The notes: generated from the sequence alone by a model not told the origin. 38,666 nucleotides of DNA from Lachnospiraceae bacterium (GCA_017391545.1 JAFOYD010000131.1:1-38666), one strand, 5' to 3'; positions 16,333 to 25,439 are shown, counted from the stretch's first letter. Translations and numbers: made by a program.

Positions 16333-17583
16333 TTAATATATGTTCCAAAAACTGATGATTCTCTGTTCCTCATTTACCGTGTAGGATATGCTGGATCCCT
16401 GCTTGTCTATGAAATCAAAGATTTTCTGGGAATCAACCAGCGTACTTAGCATCTGCTCATAGTTTTCCCTTCCTGCACTCTTAATCGTCACATAATTCTT
16501 TGACTTTGCCTCTTCACTTCCAAAAATCTGCATAAGCTGTTGCTCATCATAGTCTGTGAACAGTAGTCCCTCACGCACAAAATAGTTATCCTCTGTTGCT
16601 GTACACTTGGGAAGTTTTACAACTTTTTCAAAGGAATGTGTTCTCGTCATTTCATCTTCCGTCACCAGAAAATAATCATAATTGATCGCCGGTGCAAAGC
16701 CTTCCTGTGCTGTCGCCGCTCCATGGTACGTATATGACGCATCTCCCCAGGTAGGATCAAGATAATAATAGTTGCCATCTACCCTGACCAGATTCCATGC
16801 ATGTCTCTCGCCATTTGTAAAGCCTGTCACCAACAGACACGGGATGTCGGCTCTCTGAAGCATATACTGCATCGCCTTGGCATATCCCTGACACACGGAT
16901 CGTCCCCGTATGAACACAGAGCAGATATTTTGATTGTCCTGCACATTTTTATCATATTCCGTATTGTTGATCAGCCACTCATACAGATATTTTACGGTAC
17001 TGTACTCATCCTCATTCAGTGGCACATGAAGAAAGCAGTCCTTAATTTTCTGCTCAATCAGAAGCTTATTGTAGTCGACCTCTACATCCGTCATGGAATA
17101 CGTTCCACTAAACGTCAAGCTCGTTACGGAACCGCCATAAGTGTACTCTGTATACTGATAGCCTTCCACATAGAAAAGCTCCGGGTGGTCATTCATTACA
17201 CATGCAAATATCCTGTCAAGCACATTCTTGTCCAATGTTGAGACCTTTGTGTTTGTCTCCAGATTGGTAAGAGCGTCCAATACCTCCTGATAAATCTGCT
17301 GTTCATTTGGCTCTAGTGTGTGATATGCATAATAGACGTCCGACACCTTTTTTAGTTTTGGCTTGTTTTGCTCACTGTTCTGCGACGTTCCCGATTCCTG
17401 CAGATTACTCGGCTGCGCAGGGCTTTCCGGCATATACGGCCTTGTCTCACTCGGGGTTGTCTCGCTCTGTCCTGTCTCTTCCTGCGTAAAATACGGCACC
17501 TTTTCCTGCACAGAGCAGCCCTGTGCCAGCATTGCTGTGCCAGCAATCAATACTGCCCATAAAATCATTCTTTTTTTCATCAA
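16333..17583 (-). CDS. Transglutaminase-like domain lipoprotein
   Basis: The 416-residue protein has a lipoprotein signal with lipobox LAQGC (Cys 23). A Ser/Thr/Pro/Gln-rich linker follows at about residues 34-75. The transglutaminase-like core shows Cys 231 in GRSVCQGYAKAM, His 261 in GERHAWNLVRVDG, and Asp 276 in YYYLDPTWGD, so the Cys-His-Asp triad is complete. Anchored on the outer face of the membrane, such proteins are thought to act as cysteine proteases or crosslinking enzymes on the cell wall; the substrate is unknown. It starts 12 nt after prfC and is probably co-transcribed with deoB-prfC. Two ATGs are adjacent (17583 and 17580); the first is used. Confidence 0.9.
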   Translation of the reverse strand: MMKKRMILWAVLIAGTAMLAQGCSVQEKVPYFTQEETGQSETTPSETRPYMPESPAQPSNLQESGTSQNSEQNKPKLKKVSDVYYAYHTLEPNEQQIYQEVLDALTNLETNTKVSTLDKNVLDRIFACVMNDHPELFYVEGYQYTEYTYGGSVTSLTFSGTYSMTDVEVDYNKLLIEQKIKDCFLHVPLNEDEYSTVKYLYEWLINNTEYDKNVQDNQNICSVFIRGRSVCQGYAKAMQYMLQRADIPCLLVTGFTNGERHAWNLVRVDGNYYYLDPTWGDASYTYHGAATAQEGFAPAINYDYFLVTEDEMTRTHSFEKVVKLPKCTATEDNYFVREGLLFTDYDEQQLMQIFGSEEAKSKNYVTIKSAGRENYEQMLSTLVDSQKIFDFIDKQGSSISYTVNEEQRIISFWNIY

Positions 17584-17594
17584 ATACTACACCT

Positions 17595-19190
17595 TTAATT
17601 TCTACCAAACTCTGAAAGCACCAGTCCCTTATTTCTGTCGACAGTCATGCCAATGCTCCACTGATTAATGAACAGAAGCAGCGGATTGCCCTTAAGATCC
17701 TGTATCTTCTTCATGTCTGAGGTGCCTGAAAGCTTGTTCAAGTCAATTTCGTCCTTATTTTCGATCCAACGGATATACTCATATGGAAGTGGCTCGAGCT
17801 TAATCTCAACATTATACTCATTTTCGAGACGATATTTCAGGACGTCGAACTGCAGTACACCTACGACACCTACGATGATTTCCTCCATACCGGTGTTGAA
17901 CTCCTGGAAAATCTGAATCGCACCTTCCTGCGCGATCTGGTTGACACCTTTTATGAACTGCTTTCTTTTCATCGTATCGATCTGTCTTACCCTTGCAAAA
18001 TGCTCCGGTGCAAAGGTCGGAATACCCTCATAGCAAATATTGTTCTTTGGTGCACAGACCGTATCCCCGATGGAAAAAATACCCGGGTCAAAAACACCGA
18101 TAATATCGCCCGCATATGCCTCGCTCAGTATTTTTCGCTCATCCGCCATGATCTGCTGCGGCTGTGAAAGACGCATTACTTTGCCGCCCTGTACATGTTT
18201 CACTTCTTCACCTGCATCGAATTTACCGGAACAGATTCGCATGAATGCAACCCTGTCGCGGTGTGCTTTATTCATGTTTGCCTGGATTTTGAAAACAAAG
18301 GCCGAAAAATCATTGTTTACAGGATCAATGCTCTCGCCCTGGGACACACGCGGAAGTGGCGGTGTCGCCATTTTTAGGAAATTCTGTAAAAATACCTCCA
18401 CGCCAAAATTCGTAAGTGCCGATCCGAAAAATACAGGTGTAAGCTTTCCCCTTCTGACCTGTTCAATGTCAAACTCTGCACTTGCACCGTCAAGCAGGTC
18501 GATTTCATCGCGCAGCGTCGAGAGCGCTTCATCACCAAGCTCATTAAGCAGTGACGCCTCGTCATCCATCGAAATGACGGTTGTCTCACCTTCCTTTGTA
18601 CCCTTCTGCGTATCAGAAAATGTCAGCACATGATTCTCATGCCTGTCATACACACCCTTAAAACGTTTTCCTGAACCAATCGGCCAGTTTACAGGGCAAG
18701 TCGCGATTCCAAGCTCCTTCTCGATCTCATCAAGCAGTTCAAAAGTATCATTTGCATCCCTGTCCATCTTGTTAATAAAGGTAAAAATCGGAATTCCTCT
18801 CATACCACAGACCTTGAACAGTTTCCTTGTCTGTGCCTCAACACCCTTTGATGCATCAATGACCATGACTGCCGAATCAGCAGCCATCAGTGTTCTGTAG
18901 GTATCCTCCGAGAAATCCTGATGTCCCGGTGTATCCAGAATATTAATGCAATAACCATCATAGTTGAACTGTAAAACGGAGGATGTAACAGAGATACCTC
19001 TCTCCTTTTCTATCTCCATCCAGTCAGACACTGCATGTCTTGCAGTTGCCTTTCCTTTTACGCTTCCGGCAAGATTGATGGCTCCTCCATATAGCAAAAA
19101 TTTCTCTGTAAGAGTCGTCTTACCCGCATCGGGATGCGATATAATGGCAAAAGTTCTCCTCTTGTTAATTTCCTCTGCAATATTACTCAC
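17595..19190 (-). CDS. prfC: Peptide chain release factor 3
   Basis: The 531-residue translational GTPase has the P-loop SHPDAGKTTLTEKFLLYGG, switch II DTPGHQDFSEDTYR, and NKMD, with the RF3-specific domains behind. The length equals E. coli RF3 (529). RF3 helps remove RF1/RF2 from the ribosome after peptide release. It starts with GTG at 19190, placed by GGAGG 8 nt upstream. It lies between deoB and the transglutaminase-like gene with short gaps. RF3 is patchily distributed in Firmicutes (absent from B. subtilis), so its presence is informative but not unusual. Confidence 0.97.
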   Translation of the reverse strand: MSNIAEEINKRRTFAIISHPDAGKTTLTEKFLLYGGAINLAGSVKGKATARHAVSDWMEIEKERGISVTSSVLQFNYDGYCINILDTPGHQDFSEDTYRTLMAADSAVMVIDASKGVEAQTRKLFKVCGMRGIPIFTFINKMDRDANDTFELLDEIEKELGIATCPVNWPIGSGKRFKGVYDRHENHVLTFSDTQKGTKEGETTVISMDDEASLLNELGDEALSTLRDEIDLLDGASAEFDIEQVRRGKLTPVFFGSALTNFGVEVFLQNFLKMATPPLPRVSQGESIDPVNNDFSAFVFKIQANMNKAHRDRVAFMRICSGKFDAGEEVKHVQGGKVMRLSQPQQIMADERKILSEAYAGDIIGVFDPGIFSIGDTVCAPKNNICYEGIPTFAPEHFARVRQIDTMKRKQFIKGVNQIAQEGAIQIFQEFNTGMEEIIVGVVGVLQFDVLKYRLENEYNVEIKLEPLPYEYIRWIENKDEIDLNKLSGTSDMKKIQDLKGNPLLLFINQWSIGMTVDRNKGLVLSEFGRN

Positions 19191-19222
19191 TTGTATATCC
19201 TCCGTTTATTCATTATTAACCT

Positions 19223-20386
19223 TTATTTATGATACATACTTGTACCTGACACCTGTTTGTCCACTCCAAGATAATCAAGCACTGTCGCAGCTATATCTGC
19301 AAATGTTTCCCTCGTACCGTAATTGACCGGTTTGATATTTTTCCCATACATGATAAATGGTGTATGTTCCCGGGTATGGTCTGTTGTCGCCTTATATGCC
19401 GGGTCACATCCATGATCTGCCGTAATCATCAGCACATCATCCTCACGAAGCTTTCCCATGATATCCGGAAGCTTCTCATCAAAATAGGTCATCGCCCTGG
19501 CATATCCGTCAATATCTCTGCGATGTCCATACAACATGTCATAATCAACCAGATTGACAAAGCACAATCCCTCAAAATCCTTGTCAAGATATTCAATCGT
19601 ACGCTCAATGCCTTCTGCATTTGAGCTCGTATAGACAAACTCTGAGATGCCCTTTCCCGCAAAAATATCATTAATCTTTCCTACTGCGATCACGCTCTTA
19701 CCAGCTTCCTGAATCAGGTCAAGCATGGTTGTCTGTGGCGGCTGCAGGGAATAATCATGACGATGCGCAGTCCTTGTATAATTTCCGCTTGTTCCGACAA
19801 ACGGCCTTGCGATTACGCGGCCCACTCCATGCTTCCCCTGAAGCATTTGTCTTGCCTTTTTACAATAATCATACAAGGTCTCAAGCGGTACGATATCCTC
19901 ATGTGCTGCAATCTGAAATACGCTGTCTGCTGATGTGTACACGATCAAATCGCCCGTTTTCACATGCTCATCACCATAGTCCTTGATCACTTCCGTACCA
20001 GAATATGGTCTGTTACACAGAACACCCCGTCCAGTCAGTCTCGTAAATTCATCGAGCACCTCCTTGGGAAATCCATCAGGATATGTCGGCAGTGGCTTTT
20101 CTGAGATAATACCCCCAATCTCCCAATGACCAATCGTTGTATCCTTTCCCCTTGAAGCCTCCTTCATTCTCGCGATTGCTGCAAGCGGTCGTCCGACCTT
20201 CTCCTGATTTTGGCACTGAACGCCTTCAATATTAAAAAGTCCAAGCTTCTTGAGATTCGGCACATGAAAAAATGAGCTTGTTGAAACGGAGCCTATGGTG
20301 TTGGTTCCCAGATCTCCATAGGCTTCCGAATCATTCATCTCACCGATTCCAAAGCTATCCAGAACAATTAAAAATACTCTTTTCAT
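19223..20386 (-). CDS. deoB: Phosphopentomutase
   Basis: The 387-residue protein of the alkaline phosphatase superfamily begins RVFLIVLDSFGIGEMNDS, with the metal-binding Asp and the DSFGIG motif. It continues with GKDTTIGHWEIGG around the phosphorylated Thr, and ends with MITADHGCDPAYKATTDHTREHTPF, cut here at ADHGCDP and DHTREHTP. It interconverts ribose 1- and 5-phosphate (and the deoxy forms) in nucleoside breakdown. No other nucleoside genes are adjacent. It has its own promoter with a palindrome over the start region, and prfC follows by 32 nt. Confidence 0.97.
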   Translation of the reverse strand: MKRVFLIVLDSFGIGEMNDSEAYGDLGTNTIGSVSTSSFFHVPNLKKLGLFNIEGVQCQNQEKVGRPLAAIARMKEASRGKDTTIGHWEIGGIISEKPLPTYPDGFPKEVLDEFTRLTGRGVLCNRPYSGTEVIKDYGDEHVKTGDLIVYTSADSVFQIAAHEDIVPLETLYDYCKKARQMLQGKHGVGRVIARPFVGTSGNYTRTAHRHDYSLQPPQTTMLDLIQEAGKSVIAVGKINDIFAGKGISEFVYTSSNAEGIERTIEYLDKDFEGLCFVNLVDYDMLYGHRRDIDGYARAMTYFDEKLPDIMGKLREDDVLMITADHGCDPAYKATTDHTREHTPFIMYGKNIKPVNYGTRETFADIAATVLDYLGVDKQVSGTSMYHK

Positions 20387-20444
20387 AAGTGCTCCTTTCT
20401 GCCAAAGTCCTCACAACAGTGTTTCATGCCATGAGCCCATCCGC

Positions 20445-20467
20445 TACTAAATCACTTTAGTATACCA
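20445..20467 (-). promoter_or_regulatory. deoB promoter with an overlapping palindromic operator candidate
   Basis: On the minus strand TGGTATACT (20459-20467) is an extended -10 element. TACTAAATCACTTTAGTA (20445-20462), a 7-bp perfect inverted repeat with a 4-nt centre, overlaps the -10 and the expected start point about 60-75 nt before the deoB ATG. The geometry suits repression by a dimeric regulator. The -35 is weak. Confidence 0.5.
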
Positions 20468-20492
20468 CATTTATTTCACGAATTCCACACCT

Positions 20493-21251
20493 TTATTCTG
20501 CCCCTGATACTGTTATTATGATATTTTCCGCGGCAATATCTGTTTTTCTCTGTACAATGTCGATAATCTGCGCTGTCTGTGCCTCCGTCAGACTTGCTGC
20601 TCCCACCATAACATCTGCTGAGTCGCCACTGATACTGACAACCGTCTGCGTAAAACCCTTCGCCTCGAGAAGCATCTGTGCATCTGATTCCTTCTGTGCT
20701 GTTTCCGTAAGCGTAATCATACTGTTTACTGCTTCCTTTTTGGCATCCTCCGTCAAATCCTCATTATTGATGATTTCCATCAGTGCTTCTTTGTTCTGCG
20801 CTCTGGTCTGCTCCTTTAAAAGTTTTGCACCGGCAAGTGTTGAAACACCTGACGCGCTGGTAAACACAGCCTCTCCCGGCGTCTCCTGCTCAATGACGGT
20901 AGCTCCATTCTCATCTGTATTGGCAGCAATCTGTGTATCCATGTCACTTTTCAGATAATTGTCTGTGATTGTTGTATCATCGGTATCAAGACTCGCAATA
21001 TCCGCCTCTGTTCCCGTAACTGCCGCATATTCCGAATAGTCTGTAATGACTCCGTCCGTATCCTCCCTAAGTGATATTGCATACATATCCTCATCAGAAA
21101 TCTCGTAAGTCAGCTCACTGTTGCTTCCATCTACAGATATGAAATCTTCTTCTCCTATCTTGGTGCCGGCAAAGTTCAGATACCCCGCTACTGCGATCAT
21201 TACCGCCAATGCCGTAATCATAATCTGGTTCTTTCTCAATATTTTTTTCAC
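20493..21251 (-). CDS. spoIIIAH: Stage III sporulation protein AH
   Basis: The 252-residue protein has a short cytoplasmic N-terminus and one membrane helix at about residues 10-27. A long acidic and Thr-rich linker follows, then a C-terminal YscJ/FliF-like ring-building domain from about residue 150 (SDAQMLLEAKGFTQTVVSIS ... QIIDIVQRKTDI). In the family it sits in the mother-cell membrane and pairs with forespore SpoIIQ to form the channel between the two cells; SpoIIQ is not in the window. Starts GTG 21251 and TTG 21254 are adjacent behind GGAAGG; GTG was chosen. It is separated from AG by about 110 nt, the largest gap in the operon. Confidence 0.93.
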   Translation of the reverse strand: MKKILRKNQIMITALAVMIAVAGYLNFAGTKIGEEDFISVDGSNSELTYEISDEDMYAISLREDTDGVITDYSEYAAVTGTEADIASLDTDDTTITDNYLKSDMDTQIAANTDENGATVIEQETPGEAVFTSASGVSTLAGAKLLKEQTRAQNKEALMEIINNEDLTEDAKKEAVNSMITLTETAQKESDAQMLLEAKGFTQTVVSISGDSADVMVGAASLTEAQTAQIIDIVQRKTDIAAENIIITVSGAE

Positions 21252-21366
21252 CAAATCATATCCTTCCTATTATTTCTCTTTGCTACTTCTATCATATTCA
21301 GCATCTCATTTTCTTAGACTTATTACTTTCCAATTCTTATAAATTTATGATCAGACAATCCATATA

Positions 21367-21975
21367 CTACTGTACCGCCACAACCTCTACCTTATTCGCA
21401 TCAATTCCATAAAGTGCCATCACCAGTCTGACAATCTGTAATCTCACCGTCTCATCGGAAGCTCCCTTTGCAGCGACCAGCACGCCATCGATTGCCGGAC
21501 TTCTGGTCTGCGAGATAAATGGCACCTCATCACCGTTTCCATTGACCGTATATACTGTTGTTTCATCCTTTGATGATTCGTTGCTTTCACCGCTTGTGCT
21601 GCTTGATGTCGGATTATCCTTTTCAACAATGTATTCTTGTGAATCTTTCATATAAATAAGTACATCTGTCTCTCCTACACCTGACACACCCGACAGAAAG
21701 TCCTCAAGCTCTTTTTCCAATCCATGCTTGTATTCATCCAGTGCAGTCCCTGAACCTTTGATCTCTGTGGTCTGAAAATCTGTCGTGTTCTCAGCCACTG
21801 TAGCACTCCCATCCCCTTGGTTTTTCCTGCTCTGACTACCCGCACCTTTCTTTTCCGTTGGCAGCAGGATCACAAAAATCAATATCCCACTCAGAAACAG
21901 GATCAACATGGTTTCCTTTGGAGGTCTTCCTTTACCTCCAAAGATCTGTCGAAGTTTCCTCCAATAATTCTCCAT
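21367..21975 (-). CDS. spoIIIAG: Stage III sporulation protein AG
   Basis: The 202-residue product begins MENYWRKLRQIFGGKGRP and has one membrane helix at about residues 23-40. The extracellular part has the ring-building core SGVSGVGETDVLIYM, a Ser/Thr-rich insertion, and a second half DGVLVAAKGASDETVRLQIV. In B. subtilis the AG ring of about 30 subunits forms part of the feeding channel. The start at 21975 was chosen because the protein then begins like other AG proteins; an in-frame ATG 39 nt upstream would lengthen the overlap with AF to 83 nt. Even so it overlaps AF by 44 nt, which suggests coupled translation. Confidence 0.92.
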   Translation of the reverse strand: MENYWRKLRQIFGGKGRPPKETMLILFLSGILIFVILLPTEKKGAGSQSRKNQGDGSATVAENTTDFQTTEIKGSGTALDEYKHGLEKELEDFLSGVSGVGETDVLIYMKDSQEYIVEKDNPTSSSTSGESNESSKDETTVYTVNGNGDEVPFISQTRSPAIDGVLVAAKGASDETVRLQIVRLVMALYGIDANKVEVVAVQ

Positions 21976-22318
21976 GCTCCTCTTCACCCCCATTTTGGCT
22001 GTCATATACTTCACCCATTATTTTATCTCCCCACAACTCCTCCTCATAATACCGTTCCCCCTCTCGAATCTCATTCTCATCCATCGTTTTTCTCCACTCA
22101 TCTTCCCACGCCTCATACAGTTGGTCTGTTGCTCCCATACAGTCCCCAATCTGACCTGCAAGCGAAAAAATCACATTACAGCAGATGCACAGCGTCAACA
22201 GATAAGAAAAAAATTTCAGATATTTCTGATAACCACTCCCCTCCGTCAGCTGAAGCAGACACCGAAAGCAGATTACAGTATAGACAAGCCTTCTGACTTC
22301 TGTTGCCAAAAGCTCCAT
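21932..22318 (-). CDS. spoIIIAF: Stage III sporulation protein AF, short form
   Basis: The 128-residue protein is called AF from its position between AE and AG and from two N-terminal membrane helices (about residues 8-25 and 34-57). B. subtilis AF has about 206 residues, with a soluble ring-building domain after the helices. Here the part after residue 60 is a short, strongly acidic tail rich in Glu, Asp and Trp, ending EETSTDLWR, with no such fold visible. No in-frame continuation exists, because the AG reading frame takes over. It is either a naturally short clostridial form or a truncation. Confidence 0.8.
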   Translation of the reverse strand: MELLATEVRRLVYTVICFRCLLQLTEGSGYQKYLKFFSYLLTLCICCNVIFSLAGQIGDCMGATDQLYEAWEDEWRKTMDENEIREGERYYEEELWGDKIMGEVYDSQNGGEEEHGELLEETSTDLWR

Positions 22319-22333
22319 ATGTCTCCCTCCTAA

Positions 22334-23404
22334 TCAAATTCCACTCGTTGCATTTGTAACGGCTGCAATTGCCACAAAGAACAAAGCAGTGACTGTGATC
22401 AGTATACGAAGCATCATAAAACCTGCTTCTGATATGGATTCCACACATTTTGTCATCTGCTTCTCACCACAGATCCCTCCAAGTGCTCCACTTACCTTTA
22501 TGATTAGCAGAATAATGAATGCTCTCATGACAGGCGCAGCAACCATGAGAATCATCACCACAAGGATCAGTACTCCAAAGCTGTTCTTAAGTGCGATCGC
22601 TGATGTGAGTGTCACGCCCGACACAGACTCGGCAATATCTCCGATTCCCGGAATGATACCGACTGTTTTATGGATCACTGCATTGTTCGCTCTGTCAATG
22701 GAAGGCGTAATCATTGTCTGTAAGATGCTGCTTCCTGAAAATACTACGACCATCGTTTTCAGTACCCACTGGACTCCATTTTTGATCAGATCCATAAGTC
22801 CCCTGAACCGCTCATCTCCCCAGATGCCCTCCACGACACCAAGCATTACATAACCCTCGACTAACGGCGTCATTGATGCTGCCACAATGCCTTCAACCAG
22901 ACATATAAATCCGATCAACAGCTTGTGAAAGATCAAAGCAGTCATCCCTGAGCCCGCAGCAGCAGTACAGATCATATATGCCGGCAGCATCAGCTTCAAA
23001 AAGTCAATCATCTGTGCCATCGCGCCATCCACAATTGTTAATACATCCCGAAAGGCATTGATCAGCACGACAAGCTGACACATCATAAAAAAGATTCTTG
23101 CCGCTTTCGCAGCGCCCTCATTTTTAAAGGCTGACAAAATATTGCTGACTACCGCCGCCAACAGGAACAGAACCAATATGGAAACAAACAGGCTTTTCCA
23201 TCCATCCAGCACACTTGTCACCGCTTCTGCTATGTATCTCCAGAACAGAGTTGGATCAAGCACCCAGTTTCCCTTTAGTACATCTTCAATAAAATCCATT
23301 GAATCGATATTTTCACCTGGCAAAAGCTCCCGTAGGAGCTGATCCAGTACATTCAAATCCGGAAGGATATCCAAATCCTGCCAAAGCCCTATTTCCTGAT
23401 TCAT
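22334..23404 (-). CDS. spoIIIAE: Stage III sporulation protein AE
   Basis: The 356-residue polytopic protein has about seven to eight membrane helices from residue 70 onward and the conserved stretch KTVGIIPGIGDIAESVSG, typical of AE. It is thought to form part of the membrane base of the SpoIIIA-SpoIIQ channel. Its ATG overlaps the AD stop (ATGA), so the start is well fixed. Unlike B. subtilis AE (about 399 residues with a signal peptide), this start gives a hydrophilic N-terminus (MNQEIGLWQDLDILPDL) without a signal sequence. Confidence 0.94.
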   Translation of the reverse strand: MNQEIGLWQDLDILPDLNVLDQLLRELLPGENIDSMDFIEDVLKGNWVLDPTLFWRYIAEAVTSVLDGWKSLFVSILVLFLLAAVVSNILSAFKNEGAAKAARIFFMMCQLVVLINAFRDVLTIVDGAMAQMIDFLKLMLPAYMICTAAAGSGMTALIFHKLLIGFICLVEGIVAASMTPLVEGYVMLGVVEGIWGDERFRGLMDLIKNGVQWVLKTMVVVFSGSSILQTMITPSIDRANNAVIHKTVGIIPGIGDIAESVSGVTLTSAIALKNSFGVLILVVMILMVAAPVMRAFIILLIIKVSGALGGICGEKQMTKCVESISEAGFMMLRILITVTALFFVAIAAVTNATSGI

Positions 23405-23781
23405 CCCATCATTCCCTCGAGCATATCGATCATAATCCTGATGACCGGAAAACCTGCCACCATTATTGCCATCTTTCCAAAAAGCTCTATATTGCTGCTC
23501 AGCGCCGAATATCCAGCATCCTTTGTCAGATTTGCAGCAAACTCACAAATATATGTAATTCCTGTGAGTTTGAGAAACAACGACAAATAAACGGCATTCT
23601 CACCAAGCAGCTTCTGCCAGTCCTCAATCTCACGAAGCACATCATCAATCACGCCCATTACCTTTATTGCAATCAGAACACTTACAAAAGCGATAATCAA
23701 TGTCGAAAATTCCGGCTTGTCTTTTTTTATGACAAGCGCTGCAAAAAGTCCCGCTGCTGCCAGCATACATACCTGAAGCAT
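23401..23781 (-). CDS. spoIIIAD: Stage III sporulation protein AD
   Basis: The 126-residue protein has three to four hydrophobic helices and the conserved segment TGITYICEFAANLTKDAGYSALS, cut here at ICEFAANLTKDAGYSAL. AC and AD are related families that resemble small export-apparatus subunits; in the operon they probably form membrane parts of the feeding tube. It overlaps the AE start by 4 nt and lies 12 nt after AC. Confidence 0.94.
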   Translation of the reverse strand: MLQVCMLAAAGLFAALVIKKDKPEFSTLIIAFVSVLIAIKVMGVIDDVLREIEDWQKLLGENAVYLSLFLKLTGITYICEFAANLTKDAGYSALSSNIELFGKMAIMVAGFPVIRIMIDMLEGMMG

Positions 23782-23793
23782 AAGTCTATCCTC

Positions 23794-24000
23794 TCACAAT
23801 CCAAATAAATCCTGAATCATCTCAAAAAGCTGATAAATATAGGGGACAATCCAGGAAAGTACCAGCACCAGTCCGGCAAGACTTATGAGAAATGCGTGTT
23901 CCTCTCTGCCACTGTGCTTTAAAACCTGCCCCAGTATCGTGATCAGTATACCGACTGCTGCTATCTTAAATATCAGACTGACTTCCATGTTCATCCCCAT
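23794..24000 (-). CDS. spoIIIAC: Stage III sporulation protein AC
   Basis: The 68-residue protein has two membrane helices (about residues 10-27 and 36-56). Its length equals B. subtilis AC, and it has the family pattern VSLIFKIAAVGILITILGQV, then a short polar turn HSGREEHA, then the second helix. The ATG giving MGMNMEVS was kept because B. subtilis AC also starts MG with this length. It is 12 nt from both neighbours. Confidence 0.93.
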   Translation of the reverse strand: MGMNMEVSLIFKIAAVGILITILGQVLKHSGREEHAFLISLAGLVLVLSWIVPYIYQLFEMIQDLFGL

Positions 24001-24012
24001 TTCCCCTAATTT

Positions 24013-24534
24013 TTATAGAAAAAAAACGATACCTAAAATCCCTGCAAGTGTACTTAATGCCCTGACAAGTCTGTCATTTTCTTCCCTCTTTTGCAATCGT
24101 TTGTCAATCTCCATATCAAGCTCTCTCTCAAAGAGTTCAAGTGTTTGCACCTGCAGCCTGTCTCCCTCACAGCCAAAGCATTCTCCAATCCGTTCCAGAT
24201 AACCTGATGCTCTGACAGGAATGTCACTTTTCATTTTTAGTTCATACACCTCTTCCTTCCACAACTCCATCAGTCCCTTTCCACTACGCTCCTTCATTCT
24301 CTGCGCGATCTGTTCCAGGAAGATATCGTAGGGCGGTTCCATCCTTTCTGATATAATGTCAAGTACCTCCTCCATTGGTCTGCGCAGATAGCCAATTTCC
24401 CCCTTCATGTACGATACAATCTGCTTTTGCAGCTTCAAGTGCTTGATTTCAGAGCTCATCTCCCCGCAAAGTGCCAATCCAAATCCAACTGCTCCTGTCA
24501 TGACGCAGACACCCGCAACAAGCTTTTGCCACAT
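24013..24534 (-). CDS. spoIIIAB: Stage III sporulation protein AB
   Basis: The 173-residue protein has an N-terminal membrane helix (about residues 7-24), a helical hairpin-rich cytoplasmic body, and a C-terminal helix (LSTLAGILGIVFFL). This is the AB layout, which resembles type II secretion GspF domains. Its start overlaps the end of AA by 37 nt, with GGAGG 9 nt before the ATG inside the AA gene. The arrangement couples translation of the ATPase and its membrane partner. Confidence 0.93.
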   Translation of the reverse strand: MWQKLVAGVCVMTGAVGFGLALCGEMSSEIKHLKLQKQIVSYMKGEIGYLRRPMEEVLDIISERMEPPYDIFLEQIAQRMKERSGKGLMELWKEEVYELKMKSDIPVRASGYLERIGECFGCEGDRLQVQTLELFERELDMEIDKRLQKREENDRLVRALSTLAGILGIVFFL

Positions 24535-25439
24535 AGCAAATTACCTCCCCCATCAAAGATTTGTATCGATCGCGATCTGTCCTTTTCCATTTCCAGCAAA
24601 ACGAACCGCTGAAACATCTGTTGTTCTAACAGCTCTGAAAGCTCATGTTTTCTTCTGATATCTTCGAGCGAGCTTCCATGCACCGTTGCCAGTATACGAC
24701 ACCCACTCACCCCGGCAAAGAACAGCGCCTGTGCATCGCCTTCTCCACCAATCTCATCCATTGCAATCACCCGCGGTGCAAACGTCCTTACCAGAACCGA
24801 GATTCCCTGACGTTTGTCACCACCTGTCACAACATCTGTCCGTTCTCCACACTCAAGCACTGCACTTCCACGATAAGCACCTGCGATTTCTCCCCGTTCG
24901 TCAATGACACCAACATTGCAGCCACGATGACCGTAAACACCGTTTGAAAAAAGTCGTATCGTGTCCCGAAGCAGGGTTGTCTTGCCAATTCCAGGTGGCG
25001 ATATGATGAGCGTATTCACAGGAATATCCTCCATTGGGAAATATAAATACGGTATCATATTCTCTGCAATGTTTTTATGCTCATGCGCCAGCCTAATATT
25101 CATATAACGGATATATTTTGTGAGAAAACTCCCCTGCTCTGTCGCGACCAGTTCGCCCGTAATCCCGATTCTGTGTCCCCCCTCCACCATAATAAAGCCC
25201 TGCCTGCGTTCTTCCTCATATGCATAAACAGAATCATGACACAGATAGCGAAAGATTTCCTCAAGTTCCTTCTCTCCATATTTCATGGGAAGTGTAATCT
25301 CCTCCCCAAGCATCACCCGTACCTGTTGATTGACTCGCAGTCTGATTTCCTGTACCTCCCCGATGTCCAGCCCGCACTTTTCCCAGTCCGGTCTCAAACG
25401 CTCCGGGAAAAACTGTATGATTCCACCGCACTGTGACAT
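24498..25439 (-). CDS. spoIIIAA: Stage III sporulation protein AA, secretion-type ATPase
   Basis: The 313-residue protein has Walker A SPPGIGKTTLLRD at residues about 147-159 and the Walker B region VIAMDEIGGEGDAQAL. It resembles GspE/VirB11 ATPases, and its ATPase activity is needed for the channel in B. subtilis. The N-terminus carries QEIRLRVNQQVRVMLG, typical of the family. It is the first gene of the operon, with a sigma-E promoter about 50 nt upstream, which places expression in the mother cell after engulfment begins. Confidence 0.96.
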   Translation of the reverse strand: MSQCGGIIQFFPERLRPDWEKCGLDIGEVQEIRLRVNQQVRVMLGEEITLPMKYGEKELEEIFRYLCHDSVYAYEEERRQGFIMVEGGHRIGITGELVATEQGSFLTKYIRYMNIRLAHEHKNIAENMIPYLYFPMEDIPVNTLIISPPGIGKTTLLRDTIRLFSNGVYGHRGCNVGVIDERGEIAGAYRGSAVLECGERTDVVTGGDKRQGISVLVRTFAPRVIAMDEIGGEGDAQALFFAGVSGCRILATVHGSSLEDIRRKHELSELLEQQMFQRFVLLEMEKDRSRSIQIFDGGGNLLCGKSLLRVSAS

